A stretch of DNA of 64,000 bases, taken from positions 5,772,501-5,836,500 of the forward strand of contig NC_079377.1 of the NCBI RefSeq assembly GCF_021018895.1. The letters run 5' to 3'. The stretch is from Seriola aureovittata. Lineage: Eukaryota; Chordata; Actinopteri; Carangiformes; Carangidae. A program made the translations under genes and the position numbers. Positions within the stretch are counted from its first letter, which is position 1. Every line of letters starts with the position of its first letter. Under the pieces are notes generated by a model. That model did not search any database. It saw only the letters and a program-made list of their open reading frames with translations, and was not told the DNA's origin. Below, piece by piece: positions 12,750-28,083 of this stretch.

Positions 12750-15548
12750 GGATGTTGCCAACACCTTTACTCCACCTGACCCATGTTCCCATGTATTATC
12801 CCTTCATGGTCCTATCAGTTTCATATGTGTTATGCTGTTATGTCTGTAGTGAAACACTCGACATATTTTTACTATCATATTTGATTTTCTTAATAAAACA
12901 CAACTTTTGGTTTGATGACAATTTCCTAACAGACATTCAACATGGCTTTCACACATAAAGTGTAAGTACGACACTGCACAGCGCAAGACCATTATTTCCA
13001 ATGGAGACAGTAGCTGCGTAAACCATGGTAACACACACTCCTCTACCACAAGGTTTAGTTGCCTAAAGTTCAACCAAATTGAACTTTGACCTCAAATGCA
13101 CTGACCCGTGTCCAACATAGAGAAAAAAGAGGAGACATTAATTTTGCGCGTCTCTGAATTATAATTTACTGGGACTTTGGTTACCAGGGATACTAGGCTA
13201 GAAAATGAAAATTGTAAATCCCTACATATTCCACATTCATTCTGATGTATCATCGTAGTTAGCTCCTTAATAACATAGCGACAACAGAAAACATTTTTAG
13301 ATTATTAAAAACTAATATAATAAAAAAGGCACACACATGAACAAACGCTATACCTTAGTGCTTCCTTGAAAACGGCTAAAATCAATATTTTATGAAAACA
13401 ATGTATCAAATGACAATGTGAAAACGAAGTTACAATGTGAAAGGGGGTCACTTGAGGTGATGAACCCAGACAATCCTAACCTGAATCAGCAGCTCCTGGA
13501 GCTTTATAGTGAGTTCCAGCTCAGTGTTGAGCTGTTCAGACCACAACTTCACTGTTTGGGTCACTCTTACCACTCTCACAGCGTCGATTTTTGGCCACAG
13601 CAGGAAGCTGTGCACATTACCTGCTCAGTTCCAAACAAGACAGGCACAGTTAGTCTTTAGCTGCTAACTGCAGCTATAGAGACAGATATTTCTCTTGGAC
13701 TGGGTACACCCCAAGTCCAAGTGGACTGTCTGTACTATAACGGCCTTAAAGTTGCCCTTATCAGTGAAGTCAGTGGACTCTACTGACATCTTCAACTTAA
13801 AGTTTTTCTTTAGCTCCTTTTGCTCAGGAGCTGGTCAATCTACCCCTAACCCTAACCTAACACAACTCTGGCCTAACTACAGAACACACACACTGCTTTA
13901 AGTCAATGCTGGTGGGAACCATGGTGAAATACTGGGTCCTAGTAGCTCTACCTCTGTAATCATTGTCTATTTGACATCCGATCATATTCAGTCTGTATTT
14001 GCTGCCTGTGTGAGTGCGCCCTTTTGCACAATTGTGTGTGTGTATGAGTGTGTGTTTGTGAGTGAGGGAGAGAGAAAGAGATACCAGTGTAAGTGTATGT
14101 AGGATCTTTGTTACAGTGGCTCCTATACTGCAAGTAAATACAGATTGTAGCACTGGCCAAACTCCCATTAATCCTCCTGACCACAGGTCCCCAGTGCTTA
14201 AATGTAGCAGTCCCCATCCTGTGAGCCATGTCCCTCTGGTGGACCACGGAGGTATTGCAAGTGGGCCGACAAATCATTTGCAAAACAGTATAATTTGTGA
14301 AAAAATTTAATTATATAAAAATAAAAATAAAAATATGTATATAAATTATATTTCTAAATGTTTTAAAATGAAACTGTCTTTAAAAACATAAAAAATGTTT
14401 TAAAACTTTTTTTCCCTCATATTAAGCCACTGTGGAGTTTCATACATGTTTCCCCTGCTTTCAGTTCAGTCCTGAATTTCAATCTTTATCATTAAAATAA
14501 AAAGTGCTCAAAGAAGGCATTTTTTGTTCTACATATTGTTATGGGGTCGGATGTGGGCCGCCAACATTTTTGAGATTTTCAAGTGGGCCATCAGTTGGAA
14601 AAAGTTCGGAAGCGCTGATTTAACTCATTGTCACAGTCGGTGTTAATGTGATTTTTACTGTTCTAGCTGATACCTGCATGCAGCACAGCTAAGAGGTGAG
14701 TGACGGAGCTGTTAACGCCCGCACAGTTGTGAGAAGCAACAAGTCTTGCAACTTGTTTAGGTTGAGGCATGAAAACAACCTTCAATGAAGACATAGTTCA
14801 GGTTGTGGAATAGTCATGGATAAAACAAACTACTGGTTTCAAACAGGAATCAAACAGCAGCCTCCTTTGTGAAAGTCCTGTGTTTTATTGACCCACCCAT
14901 CCACCCCAAACTCCTCTATGGACTATCACTCTTTACACTACATCACCTGACTTGCCTAACAATAAAATGTAACTATGGGTTGTAATGAGTGGCTTGCAGA
15001 GATGGACTATGGGTTCATTTCTAACAGGAGGAAGGTCTCACAAGATGAGATCTCATCAGACACTCGTGACACTCATTTGCATGATTTTCAAGTGAATGAG
15101 AGCTAAAGCAAACATTATTTTTGACAGTGAAGAAGACACGGTAGCATCTAAACATTAGTCTTAGTGCAGTGTGCTCTGGTCATTTTTCTCTCTCTGAGAA
15201 TTTGTTGTCCTCTCAAATATTAAGTTGGTGTTAACATGACCTGAATCCTTACAATGGAGAGACACCTGGAAATAATTTACCAGTTAACCACCATTTGAAT
15301 AAGTAAAAGCCGTAATCAGGACTTTGGGCTTTCTAGAACTTTATGATCCATGCTTTTCTTAATGCCTTCAGAGAGGAAATGCTCCATATTGGTAAACAAA
15401 TGGAAAGTGCAGATATACATTGCAGAAAATTGAACAGCAACAAATGGACTAAATTCTTCAGTCGAGAAGGCTATCTTTAGCAGAACACCAATTGTGTCAT
15501 TTCAGCCATCTTGACATTTCAGAAGAATCCAAAACCTTGTCATTGCAG
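12750..15548. other. Non-coding DNA with a hAT MITE and a short telomere-like motif
   Basis: No exon is supported. A very short CCCTAACCCTAACCTAAC run lies near 13843-13860. A GT-rich patch lies near 14034-14065. The MITE at 14222-14617 is listed separately. The rest is featureless AT-rich sequence. Confidence 0.45.
14222..14617 (-). mobile_element. hAT-type non-autonomous element (MITE), copy 2
   Basis: This is an inverted copy of the element at 1893-2289. On the - strand it shares stretches such as TTTTTCCAACT, GGCCCACATCCGACC and CCACTTGCAATA in the same order, and its length is almost the same. Both ends have diverged (CAGCGCTTCCGAAC at the right), so it looks older. It has no coding capacity. 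Confidence 0.7.
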
Positions 15549-15858
15549 AGTGAGCGTTTGCATTAGCACAACCACTAATGTTACTAACCACTGCCAGTTA
15601 AAAGCAAACAAACAACATAAAAAAATGAAACATGCTAACTACACTTACTGTTCTGATGATGTTCTGCCTGCTAATCACCAATTTTCTCCTCATCCGAGTC
15701 TGAGTCTGACTGAGGCTCAAACATGTGGCTGAGTCTCTCCGATGTTTTCTCTAATGCTAACCATCTTGATACACACTTTCATCGGCCAACCTTGCAAGCA
15801 GCGGTGGTGGGTGGTGCCTGAGGCCTGATCCAGAATTTCTGAATGAGGAAGTAAGCAA
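15549..15858 (+). repeat. Diverged interspersed repeat, copy 2
   Basis: This is the second copy of the repeat at 10138-10412, with small insertions and deletions. It is AT-rich at its left end and ends near GAATGAGGAAGTAAG, which pairs with CAATGAGCAAGTAAG in copy 1. It has no coding capacity. Confidence 0.6.
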
Positions 15859-16499
15859 AGATGTTGCAGTGTTGTTGTTTTTTCAACTTTTTATGTGGCA
15901 GAACCATGTTAAAAAAAATGATAATCAAAGCAAAGTAAAATACTTTAAAACGTGTCTGGAGGGGAACTTTACTCACGCACAGAGGTCAAAGAAACCTGAT
16001 GAGCCGTACAAAGATTAGCCAGAGGTTGTTGGCCAATACACCACGGGGTGCAGTCAAACTTCCAAATAGACAGACAGTGATGACACCGTACACGTGTATC
16101 TAGCATTAATATGATTTCAAACCTCTGCAGCTCTGCTTTCAAATATTAGTAGGAGGCAAAGCTCCTCCAGAGAGAGAATTATTGGTTTAGTTAAACCTCA
16201 GTGCTTGAAGCAAAGAATATATTCACTTTTCATTTTGACTAGTCAGAATGAAGTGTACATATCAAAACTGTACAGATCATTTTCATGTAATATAGTGCAG
16301 TACAGTATCAGGAGATAAAACAAGTGCAATACTAAGTAAGCAGCTGTGTATCTCATCAACACAAATTCCTTAACATTGAGTCTTTGGCATGTTGTTATCA
16401 TTTCCACAGGAGTCATTTTCACTCCTCAACCTGCATTTATAGATGTACAGTACATAAAATGGATAGTTAACTGAAACCATTTTATAATAACACTGTTTG

Positions 16500-17240
16500 T
16501 TCTATCCATGAATCTCCACCTGATTAGATCCCTGCATTAATGACCCAGGGAAGCTGTGATGCAACAGGCTGCCGGCGGTGTATGTGTGTTATCTCAATAC
16601 CTCAAGGTGGCTGGGTTCCCCTTGATCTCACAGAGGAATTGATTTAGACAGAGATTTGTAAGGTCAGCATCAATATCTCCATTAGTTATGTGAAATGCAG
16701 CCTGCAGCCAAATCACCATTATTAAGAATCTTGAATCTGGTGCTCTTTCCCATCGGGTACTGCAATATTAACAACTGTCATGCAGGCCACAATAATATGA
16801 CATCTAGTACACTTAGAGCACCAATGTGGGTCAATGAGCATAATAATTTACACATGCAGTACAGTCAGAGAGCCAGAGTCACATTTGCATTAGTCACCAC
16901 ACAGAATCAATGCTGTTTTTCTTGTTGTTGTTTACGTTGCAAACACAAAGCAATAAACTGACCATGGAGCCTTTGTTAAACCAGCGCTCACTGAGGTATC
17001 CATGGGAAATTTAAGTGGCTGATATTCCAAAATCCTTAAGAATCCGTGAAGATATGGTTCTCTGCTGTCCTGCCCTGCTTGGGACGAGCTAATAGGCTGC
17101 CTGAGAGGTTGGCCAAAAACAATGTTTTTCTAAGCTACGGTAAATCAAAGCCGAGCTGCACCACCCAGCACTTTCATTTCCCTCAAGTCCCCCAAGTTAT
17201 TGCTCCCTGATGTGTGCGGTAATGCAGCTTGCAGACAGAA
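16500..17240. promoter_or_regulatory. Candidate conserved non-coding cluster, about 6-7 kb upstream of nkx6.2
   Basis: Two adjacent repeat-free blocks contain words such as CTGCATTAATGACCC, CATTAGTTATG and CGAGCTAATAGG, with balanced composition. No splice-flanked ORF is visible. Distance and texture fit upstream enhancers of nkx6.2, but this is inference. Confidence 0.35.
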
Positions 17241-18099
17241 AGAATAAGAAACTTTTGTCTGAAGAAAAATGTGTCCTGAGATGACTGTCATTCATCAAAC
17301 CTCAAATTTATAGTACTTTTACCAGGCTAATGTCATGGCAACAAACCCTGACCAGATGGGGAACTACTAGACCTAAAAGTAATTTATATAGATAAGACTT
17401 AATTTAGGTGCATGGCTAACATTTATGTGTAGTGTGTGCAATCAGAAATTCAAATAATATAATTTGTAACCATGTATAAGCCTAAGATTGACTACCAATG
17501 TATGAATGTCAGAGCAGGGACTTCAGGCTGCCATCCACTCATGGGCTAAACCGCCAGTATGCTGTCCCTCTCATTGATGGAGGATGCCATCTAGTGGCTG
17601 TACTGGGTTCATACCATAGGTTCATACGCCTCCTCTAATGTGTTAAAATTCCCTTCAGGGGGGAGAGGTTTTGTCAATACAAAGGAAAGTTTTAATAAAA
17701 TTGAATTTACACACTATAGTTACCATTCAGATAATGACCAAGTCATGCACTCAAAATGATAAGCTAATATGTATTCTGTCATGTCAAAGCCAGGCTGGTT
17801 GAACATGGCCTTGGGTAAAAATGTTGAGTGAAATTAAAGTTGGATGGACCTTTTTTTAACAGCAGATATTTTGACCAGTCAAACACAGGTGGCACTAATA
17901 ACAACACTGATTGTGTCACTGTATTGCAATAACTGCTGGAACAAAGTCATAATTAGTGATAATTAGTGCCAGGTGTGCTTTATTGCTATGAAGTCGAAGT
18001 GGGAATGATGGAGAAGCAGAAGTCAGGATATGAAGATTCAGGTAGGTATAATATTCTCCAAGTAAATCCAATGTTACTAGGTTTACTGGTGTTGTTACC

Positions 18100-18177
18100 T
18101 GGTGATAAAAATGCCATCAATGCACGTGAGTGTTGTTTGTGTCTCCAGAGGGGGCCATGATAGGGTTTGGAACCACT
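18100..18177 (-). mobile_element. Possible hAT-like element terminus
   Basis: On the - strand the segment starts CAGTGGTTCCAAACC, close to the common hAT terminus CAGTGGTTCTCAACC, followed by GGCCCCCTCTGGAG. I could not identify the partner terminus with confidence, so this may be a fragment. Confidence 0.35.
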
Positions 18178-18239
18178 GCTAGAGAGTCATGGTTCATCTG
18201 AGCCACTGTAGTCCTTTTGATACCAGCTATTCTGAGATC

Positions 18240-18610
18240 TGGAACCAGGGTACTTAGAGCTATTTGTTAAGTTTTGCTACCTCTACATAGCTAACGTTAG
18301 CATTTAGCATGTCGTTTACTTACCAGTCTAGAGGAAACACTGCGAGTTCAGCATCAAACTTCATTGCTTTACCCATCAAGAGCTGTCTCCAGAGATGGAA
18401 AGCAACACCAATGTTAACTCTCATTTTGCTTTTATTTCGATCACTTTTCTTCCTTTAGAAGTTAGCATGCTAACCAGCTACCTTGTGTGTCACTGGAGCA
18501 TCCACTGTCCGGTCTGCCCTAAATAAGCAGCGCTGCTCAGAGGGTGAAGCTCCTGGCAGCCGGTAGGGAAACACCTGTTAGCTGCTAACGCTGGCTATTT
18601 AGGAAGAGCT
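18240..18610. repeat. Probable old interspersed repeat
   Basis: The text is rich in GCTAACGTTAGC, AGTTAGCATGCTAACCAGC and GTTAGCTGCTAACGC words. These AGCTAAC-type motifs are common in fish interspersed repeats. No termini are recognised. Confidence 0.3.
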
Positions 18611-20229
18611 GCTTTAAACAGCTTTTTCACGCATAAATTGCCTGAGATTGTGATTCTCAGACCACAAGACTGCCCGTGTGATTTCAAGCTGAAGAGTTTG
18701 GTTGTTAAACTTGGGCAATATTGAAAATATTGACAAATATAAATATTGTTGTTTATTTTGAAACAAGAGGATGCGCAATCGGTGGTGCATTACAGTGCCT
18801 CTAGTGGTGAACGTGCACACATAACTATTATTACTAATGACAGTTTCTAATACAAAAAGTATTTGGCCTTAAATAGATATAATAATCAACAAATAAGTAT
18901 TGCGAATCTCCTGTTAATTGGTGACAGTAAGACTTACTAAGGCCATGAGTGTGACTGATGTACTGATGTGTTGGTAAACGGATTGCAGTGGGAGTACAGT
19001 TACTCTGATTCACTAAGTGAATTACCTTCAATTCTTTGGAAAGCAGAATAAGATGTTATATCGGAGAGGAAATAATAAAGAATATTGGAGTTTCAGAGAT
19101 AAATTTGGTTAATCAGTAGTTTGTAAAGATTTCATTTTAAAGTATACCAACTTTGTAATCCTCTGATATTTGACCTGGTGCTTCAAATAAATGACAATAG
19201 AGGAAAATGGAAAAAATTTTAATAATTGATTTAGTTAGTGCTATAGTGTTTATATATATATATATATATAATGTACTGCACTCTTGTACTCAGCAGATCA
19301 TTTTCTTTTCTTTGATTTGTTTTCTGGTGTTGGGAGTTTCTTTTTTTCTTTTGGACACTTTTCATTCTTGACAAACATCTGAGATGCAACAGTTTTCATG
19401 ATAAGGAAAACTTGGATGTTCAAATTGTGTCAGGGGCTCAACCCTCACACTGTTCTTGACTTGATTTCAAACTGCAGACATTTCTGTTTATCTGACATTT
19501 CTTTCTGGGGAGATTCACCATATCACATAGTTATATACTGTAGCCTACATTTTTTCTTTGTGTGGACATTGGTCTTTTCATGAAGCTGTAGATCAGCTCA
19601 TTGCCAGTATTGTTTCAAAATAGTAGCATTGCTTAAAGCACCTCTGAGCTTTATGAAGTATCCGTGTTAACAGATATACTCTGTGCAGCTCATACAGGTT
19701 GGTTTAGTGTTGTGCCACTAGAGGGCGCTCCTGGCCAAATTATACATGTTATCATGTCGATCTTGTGTGCCCTGACTCATTTACATGCAACCACAAGTTT
19801 GAAAGGCTTCTAGTCCATTATCGTTCATTTGACTTTCCACTGGCTCTACAGACACAAAACCTTTCGATAGTATGAGAACGTTACTGAAACCGTCCTAGTG
19901 ATCAGCTCGTGAAATTTAGGCCTATGTCTTTTTTATTTTCTTTTTTTAAAAGGCAGGTTTTATATTTAAGTGTCGAGCCCTACTTTGTTCTTTTTAAATC
20001 AGGTGTATTATCTACATGTATGTCTTTGATGTATATAGCTATGCTGATTGTTTAAGGGGTAGAGAGACACTGAGTGGTGTGGAAGCAGCTGGACACCTCG
20101 GTGACTAAGCAGATCTAGTGACTCCAACAAACGTCTTTTTGTCCAAACATCTGCTTATCTGCCCTGTCACTGCTCTGTCAATTCCCATTTGTGTCGAGGT
20201 TACACTCAGATAAGATTATCTTTACGCTG

Positions 20230-22150
20230 TTTATTAACCTATTTCTCTTCAGTAGTGGGACAAAGGCCTGTGGTCCGCGCCATCAGCAGGCCAACGAGCC
20301 ATTATTAAAAATCATAACAGAATTCACTACATAATCAAGACTGCTGTGTAAGGACTCAGCGCTCTGAGCAACAGGTTTACATAATAAATAATATTTAATG
20401 CATAAATAATAATGAAATCAAAATGTCCCATTTATTATTATTATTATTAGCCTAATATTATTATTATAATTATTGTTTTTGTTATTATTATTATTATTAT
20501 GTAGCCTAGTTGTTTATTTTGATTTGTATTATTTCCATAATTAGGCTAATTACGTTTTTTATTATTTCAGGAACAATAATGTAGACACGGTGTGATCAGT
20601 CAATATATTGGTGTTTAATCGTAGAAATGTTATTTCATTGGTTTAATTTTTTTTTTTTAATCAATCAGGACTCTCACTATCTATTTCTTGCACCACGTCT
20701 ATTTCTTTAACAAATTTGAGTTTAAGGGTTTAAACTTTAAATTAGTTGTAAATTTACGAGATAAAAATCCAAATAATTCATTATGTTAAATTGCGATTAT
20801 GGTTTTACGGTGACGGGCTGTTTGGCAGCTCTCGTCTTTGGCTGGAGATGAACTGGAGAAAGTGCCAATCTTTCAGTCATTGATCTCACACTGGGTCAGC
20901 CACTAACTGCTGTATTTAACTTACTGACATTTTACAAAGACGAAGGAGATTGAGCAACGGGTGCGTGCATGCTGCAAGAAATATAAGCCGGAATATTTTT
21001 TATTTCAATGGCTTCTCCTATAGTGATCATTTTAGAAAGCTCTTAAAACAAGATAATAAAATCAATGTATATAATCAGGGGAAAATATATGGATATAAAT
21101 TAGAGATAGAGGGACATTTACAGAATTAGAAAACGTGTGTGGCCTGCTGCATCCCCTCCGCTTGGAGAAATACAGTCAAAATTGTGAATCACCTTGCGTT
21201 GAAAACCTTTTAAAAAGCACAATCTTTCCCCGGTGAGCAAATGGGCAGCAAGGTGCATTTGCTGAAGCCTTTCAAACGCTAACGTGGCCATATTTCACTC
21301 TTACAACCTTCTCACATCTCCATAAAATATTACAGCACTCAGAGTGATGACTGGAGCCTGGCGCTTTTTCTCACACGCTTTCACCATAATAACGCAGTTT
21401 GTATCTCAAAAACACTGATAATATCCCTCATATAACCGAGCTCCGTCCTTTTAAACACTGTGGGCTGCTCTTAAACGATCCACTTCAGTTTTATCCCAAA
21501 GGCCAGTGGCTCTTCTTCTTTTTAGTTCTTTCAGATGAAAAACATGAAATAGGCTGTTCAGCAAAATGGGACTGAGTGAGTGAAACTGAACTCTAATCTT
21601 TGACGAAGGCAACTCACTTTGTCCGACCTCATTCGCCAAAGTACCGACATCAATGACAAAACTGTCCTGAAAGGAAATTTAAAAACAAAAAACAAAAAAC
21701 ATGCTGACTAGTTGAAAAGTCCTAAACGCGTAATATCATAACACAAATATCCATTGAAAACAATTTGAAAATACCTACAAATCAAGTTGAATCGAGCTAT
21801 ATTCCCATGGACTGTGGTCTACATTATTTTAAATCTAATCTTCAGTCTCCGTCATATTCACTAAAATCATAAAGAATCGCTCCTCATTGCCGCCGGCCTC
21901 CATTTCTACTTAAATAAACTGTCATTGTCTGTGGAAACAGCTCATAATGTGAATGTATATTCTTTGTTTTATGTGGAAACAATGATTTCCACGTTGGGAG
22001 ACGCATCATTAACAGCAGCCTTAAAGATCTTAATAGAGTGTTGCTGCTTGATGCGTTCAGGGTCTCCTCTGAAAAGACTGACTTCCACAGTTTTAAAGGT
22101 TTTAATAGGCTACGGCTTGGAGCAACATTCAATTGATTTTACTTGCCAAT
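20230..22150. promoter_or_regulatory. nkx6.2 upstream region with candidate regulatory blocks
   Basis: Within the 3 kb upstream of nkx6.2, blocks near 20245-20350 (GCCATTATTAAAAATCATAAC) and 20800-20970 stand out from AT-rich surroundings that include ATT/TTA runs at 20430-20500. They carry no ORFs. Proximity makes nkx6.2 regulation the simplest reading. Confidence 0.3.
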
Positions 22151-22599
22151 AGTCTACTAACAGAGTTCCGAGTTATCACAGTTAACAGTATATCAAATGT
22201 AGTGGACAAAATGTACATCATCAGCCTAGAGTAAAGACAGAATATAAAAGGCCTAAAATTGATTTTTATTTTACAAATCTTGTTTTATGTAAGCTATCTA
22301 ATGTCCCTTTTGATTTTTAAATTGTCCTTGGGTGTCTTGAAGGAACTTATGAATAAAATGTAACTATTATTATTTGTATTTTTTATTTTTTTTAAATTAA
22401 AAATATGGAAAACTTTGTTAGGCTAGGTTAATAACATAGGCTACTGTGTTATTTTATTTTTTCTCACGTCACTTTACAATACATGATGAATCATTATATA
22501 CGCTCTCATTAATAAATTCAGCCTGTCCTGATAAACTCAGATTTTGGTCCTTTATATTGTAGCTAAACAAAAAACTCCTATTTCCGACAACACTTTAAG

Positions 22600-23150
22600 G
22601 CACCATCGTTCCAGCGAAGACGCACTTGTGAAGCAGCGGAGTCTCTGTCTCCTCCAATCATGGCTCTGTCTCACTCAGCCCTGTCCAATGGGAATAGAGC
22701 GCGTGCAGGTGGCTGTGCTGTTATCAGCTGGTCCCGCTTCACTCCCAGCATAGAGCGAGTCAATTTATGGCAAGAGAAGCCGACCCTTTAATGGTTCCCA
22801 TCAAAACCACTAAAAACATCATCAGATCGTCCGACTTCCGCGAGGATTCTTGTGGCGGGCGCATGCAGCCACCTCCCAGCTGACACACTCCGACCAAAAC
22901 AAACACGGGGAAAGACATTTTGGGACTTTGACCGAGCTCTTCGCTTCCCAAGAGAGAAGAAGTTCGCTTTTGCTCAAGTTTTCTAACATTTCAAGAGTCT
23001 TCTTCCTCATCCCGGATACTTTTGGAGAAGGCGACAGAAGTGGTCCGGCTCCTGAATATCACCGGTCCGCTCTGCGCCCTTATTTTCTCCTGATAACTGA
23101 TTCTTATTTCCCGTTTTTATCCAAGCGTGTTTGGTGGTTCATGTTCACAA
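22600..23150 (+). promoter_or_regulatory. nkx6.2: nkx6.2 promoter-proximal region and 5' UTR
   Basis: Directly upstream of the first exon the base composition changes from AT-rich to GC-rich. Two CCAAT boxes are visible at 22654-22658 and 22685-22689, about 30 bp apart, with no clear TATA box at the usual distance. The transcription start cannot be fixed from sequence. It probably lies within about 22,720-22,900, which would give a 5' UTR of roughly 250-400 nt. An out-of-frame ATG at 23141 precedes the main start (separate entry). Confidence 0.55.
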
Positions 23151-24993
<1,843 letters not shown>

Positions 24994-26450
24994 TGCCCAC
25001 AGCTGGGGGCCAAAGTGGGGGGCCAAAGGGTCCAACAGAGACTTGTCGCACTCTTTCGGACCCCTTTTCACCTGACTCCACGAACATGCGTCTGAGGGAA
25101 TCGCATTTTGCTCAGACAAAACATAGAAACCAAGTGTGCGTCAAGACGCACTGAAGACACGCTCACCAAAACGTGGCCAGAGACGCATACGGCTGCACCC
25201 AAACCCACTCACAGACACTGTATGCACGGAGATATAACTCCCGTTAGAACTGGACTGCCAGCAGCCTGATGATGACGAGTTCATGTCAGTTAAAAGGACA
25301 CAAACACTGGATAAGGAATTGGTGTTTTTACGCATACAACTGGAGTTTTAACAACAGGTGTAAATGTAAACAAAATATAACGTACAATCCGGATCAGTGT
25401 TGGACTCATTACTTTGACTCCACAAGTAATGGTGCTTCACTTCACTTATGCAGTGTAATTCATGACACTTGTTACATTATTTTCTTAACACCTCTACCCA
25501 ACATGTGTCACCTTGAAGTCAGACAGGCCTTTACCTTTGCCACACTGAGACTTTTGAATATTCCTATTAACTGATGATATAATTGTCAGCACTGGTAATA
25601 GTAACACATTTTCATCTGACGGAAAATTACATTATTGCCTGTCCTTTTTCATTCTGCAGTGAAGTGAACACAATTCTTAGATAATTCCGCTTTAATGTGA
25701 TTTTTATTATTTTTTTGGTTTAAACAAAATCCACCATTTTCTTATGTAGTTTTGAGAGGTGGCTGTAAGCTTTTAGTAGAACTGATTTATTAGCAGCCAG
25801 CACTGATCCGGATCCCAGGCGCATGTTTAAAAAGGCAGGTGTAAACGGGGCCTGTGATGCTTCTAAAGCTCAGTTTAACCAGGGTATCCACTGTCCTAGA
25901 AGGCGAGAGAATTAAAATGTTTTGAGAGGGCGCAGACCTGAGATGAATGAATGAATGATTTGTGCTGTAGCCTAAAGATGAAAATGTACGTGAGATTGTA
26001 TATATTTTTTACTGAATAAGTTATGTTGTTTTAACGAGTGGAAACGTGGCAGCCTTTCTTCCCTCCGCAGTCCTGACGCGCTTATCCCCCCTCAGATAAA
26101 CCTGCTGCTTGGTTTTTATTCCTGCAGAGTAAATGTCGCCCCTTTTCTCCACGTTTTACAATTCTCTGTTCAGTCCCGGCACACACGTGTATAGACGCAA
26201 AATGCTGTAAATAATCACTGTAAAGAAAAACAGCTTGTTTTAACGACGTCCCATCAGTACACACTTTTCTTTGGATTTCATTTGAAAGAGTCTTTATGTT
26301 TTTACCTCATCATCACACAGCGGAACAGAAACCTGGACCATCGTTAATGTTGGAATTAAAGAGAGTATTATTGCTTCCGGGAAGGTTATAGGAAGAAAAA
26401 AAAAAAACACTTTGTATTATGAATAAATTATTTAACAAGCATTTTTGTTT
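24994..26450 (+). other. nkx6.2: Probable nkx6.2 3' UTR
   Basis: This is AT-rich DNA without plausible ORFs downstream of the nkx6.2 stop. The first convincing polyadenylation signal I see is AATAAA at 26422-26427, followed by a T/GT-rich stretch, giving a 3' UTR of about 1.45 kb. Weaker variants could end the transcript earlier. Transcript data would settle the end point. Confidence 0.4.
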
Positions 26451-26799
26451 TATTATGGATTTTGTTTTAATGTATGGGCTTAATATAAATTAAAGATAAA
26501 TTCATGACTATCAATAACTGAATTTCATTATTGGTAACTGATGCTTTTAGAGGATTAATGCTGATGTAAGAACGAGTTATAATTTATATTTAAGTCTGAA
26601 GGATTCATGATGGAAAGTAAGCACTCTTTGGTAATAATAATTATGATTAACAACAACGACAACAACAACAATAATTCAAAGAATAATAATATTAATAATA
26701 ATAGGCTGATTAAAACAGCATTTAATTTTTTTTCTCTAGGTTTAGCTTCATTTTTATTTTTCAATGTTGCATAAAAGGAAGAAATAAGGTTATATACAT

Positions 26800-26862
26800 T
26801 ATTATTATTATATTATAATTATTATTATTATTATTATTGTTTTATTATTATTATTATTATAG
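26800..26862 (+). repeat. ATT/TTA-rich microsatellite
   Basis: An interrupted TTA array lies downstream of the nkx6.2 3' UTR. Confidence 0.85.
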
Positions 26863-27879
26863 TAAATGGCCCAATATAATATATTTAATTCATTCATTAT
26901 GGGCAGCTGTTTCCCTAAAATTCACTACAAAGCGTAGTTTGTATTAGTCTTATTCCTGGATATGTTACTGAATTCTTTGGGACCTCTCCTGGTTTCCTGT
27001 GGGCGTCACCCGACAACACCCGCATTTTAATTAATTTCTAATTTTTTAAAGAAAATTATTGATTATAACTTGGGTCCATGATGTTCGATGTTTGGTGTAA
27101 ACAGTTAATGGATTTCTGTTCAGCCCAGTAAATTGGAGGTCTTTGACAGCAGTGCGCCCCCTCTGTCTGTGACGCGCTACTACACCTGTGTTATTCCATC
27201 CTTCAGTCAATCTGCACCTTCTCGTCTGGATTCAACCAATCAGGAATTTGCAGTCATGGAATCAGACTCGACAGGAATCTCTTATAATCCGAGCATAAAC
27301 ATTTACAGTGATATCAACCGAGACAGGGAAATAGTTTGATCCAGGCCATGATAAACTAAACAATCATGTACTTCCTGATGGTGATGTAGGCTTATTTTAA
27401 CAGGACAGTAAATCACTGCTTGCTGTACTTCCCGATTATAAGTTTTTTCTTTACTTTTGTTACAACAAAATCATGCTTTATTTATTTTTCTCAGTTGCTA
27501 AGGGAATTCGACTGAACTATTGAGACCAATATTCAGGAAGGTTTAGTATAATTATATTAAACTGCACACTTAAATTAAAATAAGTTATAAATTAAGTTAG
27601 GATTTATGTGACTAATTTCTGGCCTCTGGCTTCAGTCTGTTGCAGCAAACTTTCCTCTATTTACTTCAGCCTGGATAGGCGCTGGAAGTGGCAGTATACT
27701 TTACTGAGCAAAATTATAATGTATACAAAACATCCTATGGGGATATTAGCCAATATGGGGCTTACAAAAGTAGACAGAAAATATTAAAATCCTATGTAAT
27801 GTCAATACTACGCTATAATCCCATAGGAATATTATTTTTGTTTGAGGCCCGAAACTGTGACAGAGCAGCCCCCTGAAGG

Positions 27880-28083
27880 AAAACCAAGAGAGGAAAAGTG
27901 TAATTGTCATCCTTATTGATGAGGTCCATCACTCTATAACACTGCTGAAATAATCCACTAATAATGCACAGATGATGATGTGGGTGGCGAACTGAAGACC
28001 TTTTCATTAGGAGCTGTTATTGTGCAGCTAAGAGGTAAAAATGAGAGGTAATGAGGACAAACAGCCGTTGAGCTCTAATGGTT
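27880..28083. promoter_or_regulatory. Candidate non-coding element between the two gene ends
   Basis: The segment contains ATAATGCACAGATGATGATG, TTTTCATTAGGAGC and GGTAATGAGG and is repeat-free. It lies in the space between the two 3' ends. It could be an enhancer or part of a long inpp5a 3' UTR. Confidence 0.25.

Noticed and set aside
13843..13860. Telomere-like CCCTAA repeats
   Set aside because: Only two to three imperfect units are present, too few for an interstitial telomere.
23127..23150. GTG-initiated extension of nkx6.2 by eight codons
   Set aside because: The extension is not part of the NK6 family N-terminus, and a standard ATG follows at the conserved MLAVG.
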